A stretch of 64,000 nucleotides of DNA, taken from assembly GCF_014203755.1 (NCBI RefSeq), contig NZ_JACHJS010000001.1:3100001-3164000 (forward strand), written 5' to 3'. Every line of letters begins with the position of its first letter. Within the stretch, counting starts at the first letter, position 1. Source of the DNA: Saccharothrix violaceirubra (GTDB lineage Bacteria > Actinomycetota > Actinomycetes > Mycobacteriales > Pseudonocardiaceae). The notes below the pieces were generated by a model. It made no database searches, was not told where the DNA came from, and saw only the letters and a program-made list of their open reading frames with translations. Shown one piece after another: positions 24,477 through 32,583 of this stretch. A program made the position numbers and the translations under genes.

Positions 24477-25172
24477 GTGACGGCGTTGCGGCTGCCCGGA
24501 CACGTCCACGCGGCGGCGACCGCGCGGGGCGGCGGCGTGCTGCTCGACCGCAACTCCGGACGGTGCTACGCGCTCAACGCCACGGCGTTCGCCCTGCTGA
24601 GCGAGTGGGACCGGTCCGGCGATTTCGCCGCCGGGCTGCGGCGGGTGGCCGCGCGCGACCCCGCGTACCGGGGCGAGCGGTTCGCCCGTGACTCGCGCAC
24701 GCTGGCCGATCGCCTGGTGGCGGCCGGGCTGCTGACGTCCTCGCCGGTGCCCGAGGCGCCGGTGCCCGAGGCGGCGTTCGAACCGTCGGACGCGGGGGAG
24801 TCCGGGCGCTTCGCGGCGGTGGCCGTGCTGGTGGCGTCGGTGCTGGTCAGGCTGCCGTTCCGGGTCACCGCGGCGGTGCTGGAGTTCTCGCGCCGGCACT
24901 GGTGCCGGGCCGGTGCGACCCGGGAGCAGGTGCTGGCCGTGATCCTGTCGGCCGACGCGGGCACCCGGCTGCACCCGGGTCGGGTCGCGTGCCTGGAGTT
25001 GTCGTTGGGAGCCGTCCTGGCGTTGGCGTTGCGCCGGCGCTACGCGGCGCTGGTGATCGGGGCGGCCGGTGACCCGTGCCGCTTCCACGCCTGGGTCCGG
25101 GCCCAGGACGGCCCCTTGAACTACCCGCCGGAAACCGACCTCGACGATTTCCGGCCGGTGTTCACGGTATGA
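24477..25172 (+). CDS. Fused lasso RRE and leader peptidase (B1-B2)
   Basis: A 231-residue fusion. Residues about 5-88 are a PqqD-like RiPP recognition element (LDRNSGRCYALNATAFALL, ADRLVAAGLL) that binds the YxxP leader. After a Pro/Glu-rich linker, about 110-231 is the transglutaminase-like leader protease with Cys172 (GRVACLELSLG), His204 (CRFHAWV) and a candidate Asp211. In many actinobacterial clusters these are two proteins (B1 and B2); here they are one chain, as in proteobacterial B proteins but with the linker retained. GTG start with GGGGAGG upstream. Its stop overlaps the end of a small convergent membrane-protein gene. Confidence 0.9.
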   Translation: MTALRLPGHVHAAATARGGGVLLDRNSGRCYALNATAFALLSEWDRSGDFAAGLRRVAARDPAYRGERFARDSRTLADRLVAAGLLTSSPVPEAPVPEAAFEPSDAGESGRFAAVAVLVASVLVRLPFRVTAAVLEFSRRHWCRAGATREQVLAVILSADAGTRLHPGRVACLELSLGAVLALALRRRYAALVIGAAGDPCRFHAWVRAQDGPLNYPPETDLDDFRPVFTV

Positions 25173-25293
25173 CCGGCAGCGTCGCACCCGACACGAGCAG
25201 CCACACCAGGATCAGCACGACCACGACGGTTTTGACGTGTGCCGGGGTCAGCATGCCCGTGCAGGACACTTCCCAGCGGTAGTTGACGTTCAC
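25162..25293 (-). CDS. Single-helix membrane protein, 43 aa
   Basis: A GTG-start frame on the minus strand reads NVNYRWEVSCTGMLTPAHVK followed by one strong membrane helix (VVVVLILVWLLVSG) and a short end. Codons are GC3-biased. It ends inside the last codons of the lasso protease gene on the other strand. Short one-helix proteins near RiPP clusters sometimes act in export or immunity, but nothing here proves a link; it may be an unrelated small gene. Its upstream region (25294-25669) is long enough to hold its own promoter. Confidence 0.5.
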   Translation of the reverse strand: MNVNYRWEVSCTGMLTPAHVKTVVVVLILVWLLVSGATLPVIP

Positions 25294-25669
25294 GGCGGTC
25301 CGCTCCGGTTTTTGTCGACGGCGGGGGTACGCCTCCGAGTCTGCGCCCCGCCGGCGACGCCATCAACCGACGTCCACGCCGTATTCGAGGTGTTTTCGGA
25401 ATTTGTGCGGCCGATCGTTCAACCTGACTTCCGCCTGGTGCGACCAGTGAACGCGGCGGCGTCGGCCGTCACTCTTTCCGGTTTCTATTTCAACAGACCC
25501 GGGAAGTGTCGACGGGTGCTCACGACCTCGGGCGTGCCGCGTTCGCGAATGAAAGTAATCTTGGAATTCCCGTGTCGACGACGCCCGGGTGGAGCAGCGG
25601 ACAAGGGTCTTCAATTGGAAGATCATCGTGTTAGCCTGGCCACTTCCTTCGTGCGGAGGTGGTGGCGCG
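25294..25669. promoter_or_regulatory. Divergent intergenic region upstream of the ROK regulator
   Basis: No gene seen. The stretch is clearly richer in A/T than its surroundings (for example GGTTTCTATTTCAACAGACC). It contains an inverted repeat TCTTC-AATTG-GAAGA at 25608-25622 followed by TAGCCT (25632-25637), a plausible -10, so the palindrome overlaps the expected -35 region of the ROK gene and could be its own operator. Confidence 0.45.
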
Positions 25670-26872
25670 GTGATCGACGCACGGGATCTGCTGGTACCGG
25701 CTTCGGGTGCGCGGGACGCCAATCGCAAGCGCATGATCATCGAGATCATGGTCAAGGCCGACCGGCAGTCCCGGATCGCGCGCCGCAGCGGCCTGTCCCA
25801 GGCGTCGGTGTCCACGGCCGTGCAGGAACTCGTCGACCAGGGCGTGCTCGAACACGACCGCGGCCGGGGACGCGGCGGCCTGGTCCGCCTCACGCCCGTG
25901 CGCGGTGTCGCGGTCGGCGTCGACATCAGCCACGAACACGTCGTGGTCGTCGCCCGCCGCGTCGACCAGGGCCACGACCACGTCACCGTCCAACAGCGCC
26001 CGGACGGCGCCAACCACGGGCTGTCCCGGCTGCTGCCGCAGATCAAGACCATGCTCGCCGAGGTCGTCGAGGAGACCGGGCAGACGCTGGACGACGTCGT
26101 GTCGGCGGGCCTGGCCGTGCCGCGCATGATCGACCCGCGCACCGGCCGGTTCGCCACGCCCGTGCTGCTGCCGTGGCACGAGGACGACGAGCCCGCCGAG
26201 GACATCGGCCGGTTCCTGGGCCTGCGGGTCGCCGTCGACAACGATGCCAACCTCGGTGCCATGGCCGAGCAGATCTACGGCATGGACGAACCCGCCGAGA
26301 CCGTCGTGTACGTGAAGGCCACGACCGGTGTCGGCGTCGGGATCATGATCGGCGACCTGCTCTACCGGGGGCACCGGGGCATGGCCGGGGAGATCGGCCA
26401 CCTGACGATCGACCGGGACGGCGACGTGTGCGAGTGCGGCGGCCGTGGCTGCCTGGACACGATCGTGGGCGCCGCCGCGCTGGTCGCCGAGGTGCGCACG
26501 TCGCACCGGGGCAGCGGCACCACCGACCTCCCGGTCACGCTGCGGTCGGTGATCGAGAAGGCGCACGCCCGCGACGCGGTGTGCCTGCGGGTATTACGCG
26601 ACGCGGGGCGTGCGCTCGGCTTCGCCCTGGCCCAGCTGTGCAACCTGGTGAACCCGCGACTGGTCGTGCTCGGCGGTGAGCTGGCGGGCGGACGCGACCT
26701 CGTACTGGAGCCGTGCGGGCAGGAACTCCAGCGGTACGCGCTGGCCGGCGCCGTCGACCCGCGCGAGGGCTTCGTGTTGCGGACGAGCCAACTGGGCCAC
26801 AACACCGAGGCTCAGGGCGCGCTGATCCTTGGGCTGCGGTCACGCCAGTTCGACGAGGGCTCCCCGGATTAG
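25670..26872 (+). CDS. ROK-family transcriptional regulator
   Basis: A 400-residue protein with an N-terminal winged helix (ANRKRMIIEIMVKADRQSRI, RSGLSQASVSTAVQELV) and a C-terminal ROK kinase-like fold: VGVDISHEHV, the DNDANLGAMAEQ strand, GEIGHL, and the zinc/ROK signature CECGGRGCLDT. Such proteins regulate sugar metabolism or secondary metabolism, or are inactive kinase relatives. GGAGGTGGTGGCGCG precedes the GTG start. Codon 309 (26594-26596) is TTA, the codon read by the bldA tRNA in filamentous actinobacteria, which may restrict its translation to late growth. It follows the lasso cluster on the same strand but is 500 bases away. Confidence 0.88.
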   Translation: MIDARDLLVPASGARDANRKRMIIEIMVKADRQSRIARRSGLSQASVSTAVQELVDQGVLEHDRGRGRGGLVRLTPVRGVAVGVDISHEHVVVVARRVDQGHDHVTVQQRPDGANHGLSRLLPQIKTMLAEVVEETGQTLDDVVSAGLAVPRMIDPRTGRFATPVLLPWHEDDEPAEDIGRFLGLRVAVDNDANLGAMAEQIYGMDEPAETVVYVKATTGVGVGIMIGDLLYRGHRGMAGEIGHLTIDRDGDVCECGGRGCLDTIVGAAALVAEVRTSHRGSGTTDLPVTLRSVIEKAHARDAVCLRVLRDAGRALGFALAQLCNLVNPRLVVLGGELAGGRDLVLEPCGQELQRYALAGAVDPREGFVLRTSQLGHNTEAQGALILGLRSRQFDEGSPD

Positions 26873-26964
26873 AGCCGACCGGAGTAGAGCCGACCGACCG
26901 GAAGCACCGATCAAGGGGGTCGGCAACTTGTGCTGGAGCACGCTCCAGTTCATAGGCTGGCGAC

Positions 26965-27843
26965 GTGCATCTGGGCATCCACGTCATCCAGTTCCTGTCC
27001 CCCGACGGCAACCGGGGCATCGCGCCCGAGTTGGCGAAGGTCGCGCGGGCGGTCGAGGCCTCCGGCGCCACGCGGTTGACCGTCATGGACCACTACTTCC
27101 AGATGGAGGCGTTCAAACCCGCCACCGACCCGATGCTGGAGGGGTACACCACGCTCGGCTTCCTGGCCGCGCACACGTCGACCGTGCGGCTCGGGCTGCT
27201 GGTCACGGGTGTGACCTACCGGCACCCCGGCCTGCTCGCCAAGATCGTCACCACGCTGGACGTGCTGTCCGGCGGCCGGGCCGAGCTGGGCATCGGCGCC
27301 GGGTGGTACGAGCGCGAGCACCTGGGTCTGGGCGTGCCCTACCCGTCGACCGCCGAGCGGTTCGAACGGCTCGACGAGGCGATCCGGGTGTGCCTGCAGA
27401 TGTGGGACCCGGACAACGACGGCGCGTTCGAGGGCAAGCACTACCGGCTGGCCGAGACGCTGTGCTCGCCCCAGCCGATCCGCCGGCCGCCGATCATGAT
27501 CGGCGGTGGCGGCGAGAAGAAGACGTTGCGGCTGGTCGCGCGGTACGGCGACGCCTGCAACCTGTTCGCCGGCGACAAGGACGTGGTGCGGCACAAGCTC
27601 GACGTGCTGCGCGGCCACTGCGACGCGGTCGGCCGCGACTACGCCACGATCGAGAAGACCCTGGCCTACAGCCAGACCCCTCAGCTCGAAGACGTGGACG
27701 GGCTGCTGCGCGACCTGGAGGACTACGCCGCTCTCGGCATCGAGACGGTGATCCTGTACCCGCCGGCCGACGAGCCCGCCGCGTGGGTGGAGAAGGTCGG
27801 CACGCCGCTCGCGGCCCGGCTCAAGGAGATCCGGCCGGCCTGA
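26965..27843 (+). CDS. F420-dependent LLM-class oxidoreductase
   Basis: A 292-residue luciferase-like (beta/alpha)8 protein. Visible family features are the N-terminal GIHVIQF strand, MDHYFQME, HPGLLAKIVTTLDVLSGGRAELGIGAGWYE, and the later PPIMIGGGGEKKTLRLVARYGDACNLF. These match the F420-binding LLM family common in actinobacteria, which carries out hydride transfer on unknown small substrates. A TTG-rich upstream region precedes the GTG start. It stands alone, followed by a good terminator hairpin. Confidence 0.88.
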   Translation: MHLGIHVIQFLSPDGNRGIAPELAKVARAVEASGATRLTVMDHYFQMEAFKPATDPMLEGYTTLGFLAAHTSTVRLGLLVTGVTYRHPGLLAKIVTTLDVLSGGRAELGIGAGWYEREHLGLGVPYPSTAERFERLDEAIRVCLQMWDPDNDGAFEGKHYRLAETLCSPQPIRRPPIMIGGGGEKKTLRLVARYGDACNLFAGDKDVVRHKLDVLRGHCDAVGRDYATIEKTLAYSQTPQLEDVDGLLRDLEDYAALGIETVILYPPADEPAAWVEKVGTPLAARLKEIRPA

Positions 27844-27856
27844 CACGGGTGCGGTG

Positions 27857-27889
27857 GAAGGGTGTCCGAGTCGGTCTCGGGCACCCTTC
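27857..27889 (+). terminator. Hairpin terminator after the LLM oxidoreductase gene
   Basis: GAAGGGTGTCCGAG and CTCGGGCACCCTTC form a 14-bp stem (one G-U pair) around a five-base loop, 14 bases after the stop codon. Confidence 0.8.
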
Positions 27890-28054
27890 GTCCGTCTTCG
27901 GCCGTCGGCCGAAGGTCCACTGTGGACACTCAGCCCCCCGTGCGGGACCAAGGTCCCGGGTCGTCACGCGCACGGGCCCGCCCCGATCGGGACCTTCGAC
28001 CGCGTTCCGCCCCTGCCCGACTTCGTAGCGTCGAAGGCGAGGAGGCGATGCCCG

Positions 28055-28627
28055 GTGCGAGCCCAGGACATCATGACCAGCCCGGCGGTGACCGTGACGC
28101 GCGACGTGCCGTCACGGGCGGCGGCGGCGCTGATGGCGGCCCACGGGTTCACCTCGTTGCCCGTGCTGGAGGACGACCGCCTGGTCGGCATCGTGACCGA
28201 GGCCGACCTGATCCGGATCCGCTACACCGACGGCGAGGCGGGTGACACGCCGGTCGGCGAGGTCATGACCACGCCCGTGTTCGGCATGGACGCGCTCGCG
28301 CCGGTCACGCTGGTCGCCCGCGTCATGCTCGCCGACCGGGTGCGGTGCGTGCCGATCGTCGACGGGTCGCGGGTCCTGGGCGTGGTGACCCGCCGCGACC
28401 TCGTGCGTGCCTTCGCCCGTGCCGACCGGTCGATCGAGGACGACGTGCGCGAGCGACTCGACGCGTACGGCGGCCACGAGGCGTGGACCGTGCGGGTCGA
28501 CGACGGCGTGGTGACCATCCACGCGTCCGTCGCCGACGAGAACGCGGTCAAGGTCGCCACCGCGTTGGCCGAAGCCGTGCCCGGCGTCGTCGACGTCCGG
28601 GTCCCCGATGACAGGAAGGGAACATGA
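28055..28627 (+). CDS. CBS-pair protein with C-terminal BON domain
   Basis: A 190-residue protein with two CBS motifs (about 1-60: MTSPAVTVTRDVPSRAAAAL, LVGIVTEADLIR; about 70-130: MTTPVFGMDALAPVTLVAR, VLGVVTRRDLVR) followed by a BON-like segment (VRVDDGVVTIHASVADE). CBS pairs sense adenosine nucleotides or SAM; this layout is common among actinobacterial stress/hypoxia proteins. The GTG at 28055 is preceded by GAGGAGGCG. Its stop overlaps the start of the universal stress protein gene (ATGA), so the pair is co-translated. Confidence 0.85.
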   Translation: MRAQDIMTSPAVTVTRDVPSRAAAALMAAHGFTSLPVLEDDRLVGIVTEADLIRIRYTDGEAGDTPVGEVMTTPVFGMDALAPVTLVARVMLADRVRCVPIVDGSRVLGVVTRRDLVRAFARADRSIEDDVRERLDAYGGHEAWTVRVDDGVVTIHASVADENAVKVATALAEAVPGVVDVRVPDDRKGT

Positions 28628-29478
28628 TGAGTGCTCCGATCGTGGTCGGTGTCGACGGCTCGGATTCGGCTCTCGACGCCGTGCGCTGGGCCGCCACCGA
28701 GGCCGCACGGCACCGGGTGCCGGTGCGCCTGGTGCACTCCTACCTGATGCCCGACTACGCCTACCCCGGCGTCGTGGTCGACCCGGGCGAAGTCCGGCGC
28801 GAGCTGGAGGCGCGGGGCGCGAAGTGGTTGGCCGCCGCCCGTGCCGAGGTGCGGCACGTCCCCGTCGACGCCGAACTGGTGCACGGCGGACCCGCGGCCA
28901 CGTTGATCGAACGGTCCGAGGGCGCCCGCATGGTCGTGCTGGGCGCGCACGGTCAGGGCGGGTTCGCCGGTCGCCTGCTGGGGTCCGTGCCGACCGCCGT
29001 GACCGCGCACGGGCACTGCCCCGTGGTCGTCGTGCGCGGGGAGCCGTCATCCGGTCCGGTGGTCGTCGGTGTCGACGGCTCGCCGGTCAGCGAGGCGGCG
29101 CTGGATTACGCGTTCGAGGCCGCGTCCACCCGCGACGCGCCGCTGGTGGCCGTCCACGCGTGGACGGACTGGCTGGTGGAGTCCGCGTTCGGGGGCCTGG
29201 CCACGCCCGACGCCGAGACCGTCGAGGCCGACGAGCGCCGACTGCTCGCGGAACGGCTCGCGGGTCGGCAGGAGAAGTTCCCGGACGTCAAGGTCGACCG
29301 GGTCGTCGTCCACGACCGGCCGGTCCGGGCGCTGATGGCGCACGCCGCCCGTGCGGCCCTGGTCGTGGTCGGCAGTCGGGGGCGCGGCGGGTTCACCGGG
29401 ATGCTGCTCGGTTCGACCAGCCAGGCTTTGGTCCACCACGCCCCGTGCCCGGTCGCCGTCGTGCGACCGGTGTCCTGA
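28624..29478 (+). CDS. Tandem universal stress protein
   Basis: A 284-residue protein of two UspA domains. Each begins with the strand VVVGVDGS (residues 5-12 and about 141-148) and ends with the ATP-binding G-2x-G-9x-G(S/T) pattern (GAHGQGGFAGRLLGSVPTAV and GSRGRGGFTGMLLGSTSQAL). Tandem ATP-binding USPs are typical of the hypoxia/dormancy response in mycobacteria and relatives (established for DosR regulons). Coupling to a CBS-BON gene supports a stress role. No DosR-like operator was confidently seen upstream. Confidence 0.9.
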   Translation: MMSAPIVVGVDGSDSALDAVRWAATEAARHRVPVRLVHSYLMPDYAYPGVVVDPGEVRRELEARGAKWLAAARAEVRHVPVDAELVHGGPAATLIERSEGARMVVLGAHGQGGFAGRLLGSVPTAVTAHGHCPVVVVRGEPSSGPVVVGVDGSPVSEAALDYAFEAASTRDAPLVAVHAWTDWLVESAFGGLATPDAETVEADERRLLAERLAGRQEKFPDVKVDRVVVHDRPVRALMAHAARAALVVVGSRGRGGFTGMLLGSTSQALVHHAPCPVAVVRPVS

Positions 29479-29480
29479 AG

Positions 29481-29633
29481 TCAGTTCAGGTCGTCGGTGG
29501 AACGCGCCTCGGGTTCCGGGTGGGGCGCGGGGCGCGGGTCGGTGGCGGTGCTCACGGACTGTGCGGTCCAGTCCGCCGCCAGGCGGGTCCGGCGGGGGTT
29601 GGCGAGTGCTCGCCGGGAGTCGTTTTCGTGCAT
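29481..29633 (-). CDS. Small hypothetical protein, 50 aa
   Basis: An ATG preceded by an excellent ribosome site (GGAGGAACC) opens a 50-codon frame with GC3 bias: a basic N-terminus (ENDSRRALANPRRTRLAADW) and a proline/acidic end (PHPEPEARSTDDLN). It ends three bases after the stop of the convergent stress-protein gene. No family is recognised. The strong ribosome site and codon pattern argue that it is translated. Confidence 0.5.
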   Translation of the reverse strand: MHENDSRRALANPRRTRLAADWTAQSVSTATDPRPAPHPEPEARSTDDLN

Positions 29634-29982
29634 GGTTCCTCCACTTGAAACGCACGTGCAAAGTCGTTGTTACCGGAAATCGTTGTGCGCCAAACGATGA
29701 GCTGCGTCACGCTGCCGCAGGCATCGGGTCGCGGAACGCGGAGTGTTCCACACCCCGGTCGACGGCCGGCACCTGCCCAAGATCGACGGCGACCCGGCGA
29801 TCATTACGTCGAAGGGCGGCGGCATCGGTTCAGAAACCGTGCCACCGCCCACCATGCGGACCTGAATCGGTCAATGGAATCGGTTCAGTCGTGCCGCGCC
29901 CTGGCGGTGACGACCGGTACCCCGTCCGGCCTCCGCGGCCGGGAAACGCGGTGACGTGACGAGAGTCACGTCGAAGATCGAC
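29634..29982. other. Intergenic stretch with a coding-like scrap
   Basis: AT content is raised near 29640-29700 (promoter for the 50-aa gene). Between about 29742 and 29864 the plus strand reads FHTPVDGRHLPKIDGD then PAIITSKGGGIGSETV up to a TGA, in GC3-biased codons, but without a convincing start; this may be a remnant of a larger gene. Nothing else is seen before the relic biosynthetic region. Confidence 0.35.
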
Positions 29983-30597
29983 TCAGTCCCGCACGCCGAC
30001 GAACAGTCCCCGCCCGTTGGGCGGTCCGGCCAGGTGCTCGACGCGCAGTCCCGCGTGCGCGAAAGCCGAGGCGTATTCCGCTTCGGTGAACAGCGACAGC
30101 ACTTCCTGCTCGGTGAACTCCCGGATGCCCGACCGGTCGGCGATCGTGAAGCGCACGGTCATCCGGGTCGTGCGGCCGTCGCGCACCGAGTGCGACACGC
30201 GGCTGACCACCCGGCCGTCGTCCTCGACGACGGACCCGGTCACGAACCCGTCGAGGAACCGCTCCGGGAACCACCAGGGTTCGACGACCACCACGCCGCC
30301 CGGGTTCAGGTGCCGGGCGATCGAGGCGGCCACCCGCCCCAACTCGTCCTCGCCGCGCGTGTAGGCGATCGAGAAGCACAGGCACGTGATGACGTCGAAC
30401 CGCTCGCCGAGATCGAAGTCCCGCATGTCGGCGACGTGGATCGGGACTCCCGGCAGTTTTCCCGCCGCGATCCGGCGCATCGCGTCGGAGATCTCGACGC
30501 CCGCCACGCGCGGGAACGCCTCGCGGAACCGGGTCAGGTGCGCCCCCGTCCCGCACGCGATGTCCAGGAGCGAACCGGGCCACCGGCTCGTCGGCAA
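29983..30597 (-). pseudogene. Truncated sugar N,N-dimethyltransferase (DesVI/TylM1 type)
   Basis: The frame begins inside the SAM-binding motif (LLDIACGTGAHLTRF) and continues to a normal end (GPPNGRGLFVGVRD), with ADMRDF, YTRGEDELGRV, VVVEPWWFPERFLDGFV and SVRDGRTTRM in between. These match the amino-sugar dimethyltransferases that finish desosamine or mycaminose (TDP-sugar, cytoplasmic). The family's first 35-40 residues (MYxxxYxxRGKDY region) are missing: at about 30580 the DNA switches to an aminotransferase fragment on the opposite strand. The remaining methyltransferase codons are undamaged, but without the N-terminus the enzyme should not work. Confidence 0.8.
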
Positions 30598-30740
30598 CGA
30601 CCTCGGTGCCGCGATCGGCCTGGTCCAACTGCGCCGGCTGCCGGAGTTCGTGACCCGGCGCCGCGCGGTCGCCGCGCGATACGACCGGCTGCTCGCGGAC
30701 CTGCCCGGTGTGCTGACACCGCCCGCGCCGCACGAAGTCC
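30582..30740 (+). pseudogene. Internal fragment of a DegT/DnrJ/EryC1 sugar aminotransferase
   Basis: About 50 residues (NDLGAAIGLVQLRRLPEFV, then RRRAVAARYDRLLADLPGV and TPPAPHEVPLYG) match the C-terminal half of PLP-dependent sugar aminotransferases that install the amino group of deoxyaminosugars. Nothing upstream or downstream of it in this frame belongs to the family; it abuts the truncated dimethyltransferase on one side and a ketoreductase fragment on the other. Confidence 0.7.
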
Positions 30741-30755
30741 CGCTCTACGGCTCGG

Positions 30756-31551
30756 ACGCCCGCCTGCCCGCCTGGTCGCGGTGGCGAGCCGTGATCCCGA
30801 CCGCGCGGCACGGGTCGCGGTCCGCTTCGGCGGTGTGCCCGTGACCGGCTACGACGCGTTGGTGGCACGGGACGACGTCGACGCGGTGTACATCCCGCTG
30901 CCGCCCGCGCCGCACCACCGCTGGATCGTCGAGGCGCTGCGGGCGGGCAAGCACGTGCTCGCCGAGAAACCGTTGTGCGTCGACCCGGCCGGGACGACCG
31001 AGGTCGTGGCGCCGGCCCGGCGTCAGGGCCTGGTGTTCGCGGAGAACTTCCTGTTCCCGCACCACTCCCAGCACCGGAAGGTCGAAGACCTCGTGCGGAA
31101 CGGGACAGTCGGCGACGTCCGGGCGTTCTCCAGCGCGTTCGGCATTCCGGCGGTCGACCCGTCCTCGTTCCGCCACCGGGCCGACCTGGGCGGCGGCGCA
31201 CTGCTCGACGCCGGTGTCCACCCGTTGCGGGTGGCCCGGTTCCTCCTGGGCACCACGACCACGCAGGAGACGGCCACGGTCAACGGTGTGCCGCAACTGA
31301 TCCGGCCCGGCACCTACTGGGACAAGGCGCGTCGGGCGCGGCTGCTCGCCGATCGGGGCGCCGGTCTCGTGCTCGACCGCGACGCGTGCACGGCGGACGA
31401 CGTGCGGCGGTCGCCGGCCCGGCTGCTCGACGAGCCGTCGTTCGTGGCGGACGCGGCCCGGCTGCGCGACGAGAGCCGGGAGGTGCCGAGCCCGGATGAA
31501 ATCGTCCCGCTGCTCGAGGAACTCACCGCGAAGGCCGCCGCGAACAGGTGA
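30756..31551 (+). pseudogene. In-frame chimera: NDP-hexose 3-ketoreductase fragment joined to a glycosyltransferase tail
   Basis: One open frame carries two unrelated enzymes. From about 30765 to 31260 it is a Gfo/Idh/MocA-type NDP-hexose 3-ketoreductase lacking its Rossmann N-terminus (RLVAVASRDPDRAARVAVRF, AGKHVLAEKPLCVDPAG, FLFPHHSQHRKVEDLV, GGGALLDAGVHPLRVARFLL). From about 31280 it becomes the C-terminus of an EryCIII-like macrolide glycosyltransferase (GVPQLIRPGTYWDKARRARL, ADRGAGLVLD, VPSPDEIVPLLEELT). The junction is seamless in frame, so the deletion removed the end of one gene and most of the next. A functional protein is very unlikely. Confidence 0.8.
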
Positions 31552-32583
31552 TCACCGGCCGGTCGGGGGTGGCTCGGCGAACCGCTCGTCGAGCCACCGG
31601 ACGACGGTCGGTGCGCTGTCCAGCGCGGCGGGGAAGTGGGCCAGGTCCGAGAGCAGATGCCAGTGCACCGGGGTCCCCGCCGCCCGGTAGCGCTCGTGGA
31701 GTCGTTCGCCGAACGCGACGGGCACGATCTCGTCGTCGGCGCTGTGGTAGAGCAACGTCGGGACGACCGGTCCGGTGACGCCCGCCGTGCTCTCCGCGAG
31801 GCGTTCCCGCCACAGCGGGTGGTCGAGGACGTCCACGGTCAGGAAGTCGTCGAGTCGCGTGCCGAGGAAGCGGGCGACGAGGTCCGGCGCGTCCAGCCCG
31901 GGGATGAGTGCCGCGGCGGCACGGCCCCGGTCGGTGAGCAGTTCGTCGAACGGCAGGTCGGGGTACGCGGTGGCGTGCCCGACGAGCGAGCCCAGCGCGG
32001 GTCCGGTGTACACGCCGTCGTTGCGGCGGATGATCGCCGGCAGGTCGCTCGCCACCGCGCCCGCCGCCACGGCGCGGACGGGCAGGTCGGGCGCGTAGGT
32101 CGGCTGGAGTTCCGCGGCGAACGCGGCGGCCTGCCCGCCCTGCGCGTAACCCCAGAGCGCGACCGGCGACCGGGCGTCCAGGCCGGGCGCGGCCCGCACG
32201 GCGTCGAGCATCGCGTGGCCCTGCGCCTTGCCGACCGTGTAGGTGTGCGTTCCGGGCGTGCCCAGGCCCTCGTAGTCGGTGACGACCACGGCCCACCCCT
32301 GGTCCAGGCCCGCGACGATCAGCTCGATCTCCGGCTCGTTCCCGGTGCGCAGCAGGTGGGACGGCGCACAGTGGTCCGCGAACCCGTGGGTGCCCACCGC
32401 GAAGCCGACGACGGGCTGGACCCCGTTCCACGGCAGGTCCGGCAGCAGGACGGTCGCGGACACGACGTTCGGCGTGCCGCCGGCGGACGTCGACCGGTAG
32501 TGGATCCGCCAAGCCTTCGGGCAGCGCGGCACGGTGACGGGCTCGGACCCGACGATCGTGCCGGGCGATTCGGTCGTGGTCAT
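31552..32583 (-). CDS. Secretory-lipase-fold protein with Ser-to-Ala at the nucleophile
   Basis: A 343-residue alpha/beta hydrolase of the secretory lipase family (PF03583): GFAVGTHGFADHC, VVVTDYEGLGTPGTHTY, the helix HAMLDAVRAAP, and acid/base regions near LLYHSADDEIVPV and LSDLAHFPAAL. The nucleophile elbow, GYSQGG in active members, reads GYAQGG here (codon GCG), so the catalytic serine is absent and the protein cannot act as an ordinary esterase. There is no signal peptide. The start codon overlaps the stop of the upstream broken methyltransferase gene (ATGA). Either a decayed enzyme in a dying cluster or a non-catalytic/altered role. Confidence 0.82.
   Translation of the reverse strand: MTTTESPGTIVGSEPVTVPRCPKAWRIHYRSTSAGGTPNVVSATVLLPDLPWNGVQPVVGFAVGTHGFADHCAPSHLLRTGNEPEIELIVAGLDQGWAVVVTDYEGLGTPGTHTYTVGKAQGHAMLDAVRAAPGLDARSPVALWGYAQGGQAAAFAAELQPTYAPDLPVRAVAAGAVASDLPAIIRRNDGVYTGPALGSLVGHATAYPDLPFDELLTDRGRAAAALIPGLDAPDLVARFLGTRLDDFLTVDVLDHPLWRERLAESTAGVTGPVVPTLLYHSADDEIVPVAFGERLHERYRAAGTPVHWHLLSDLAHFPAALDSAPTVVRWLDERFAEPPPTGR

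Noticed and set aside
30386..30844. Possible complete small aminotransferase
   Set aside because: Only about 50 internal residues match the family and the catalytic lysine region is missing.
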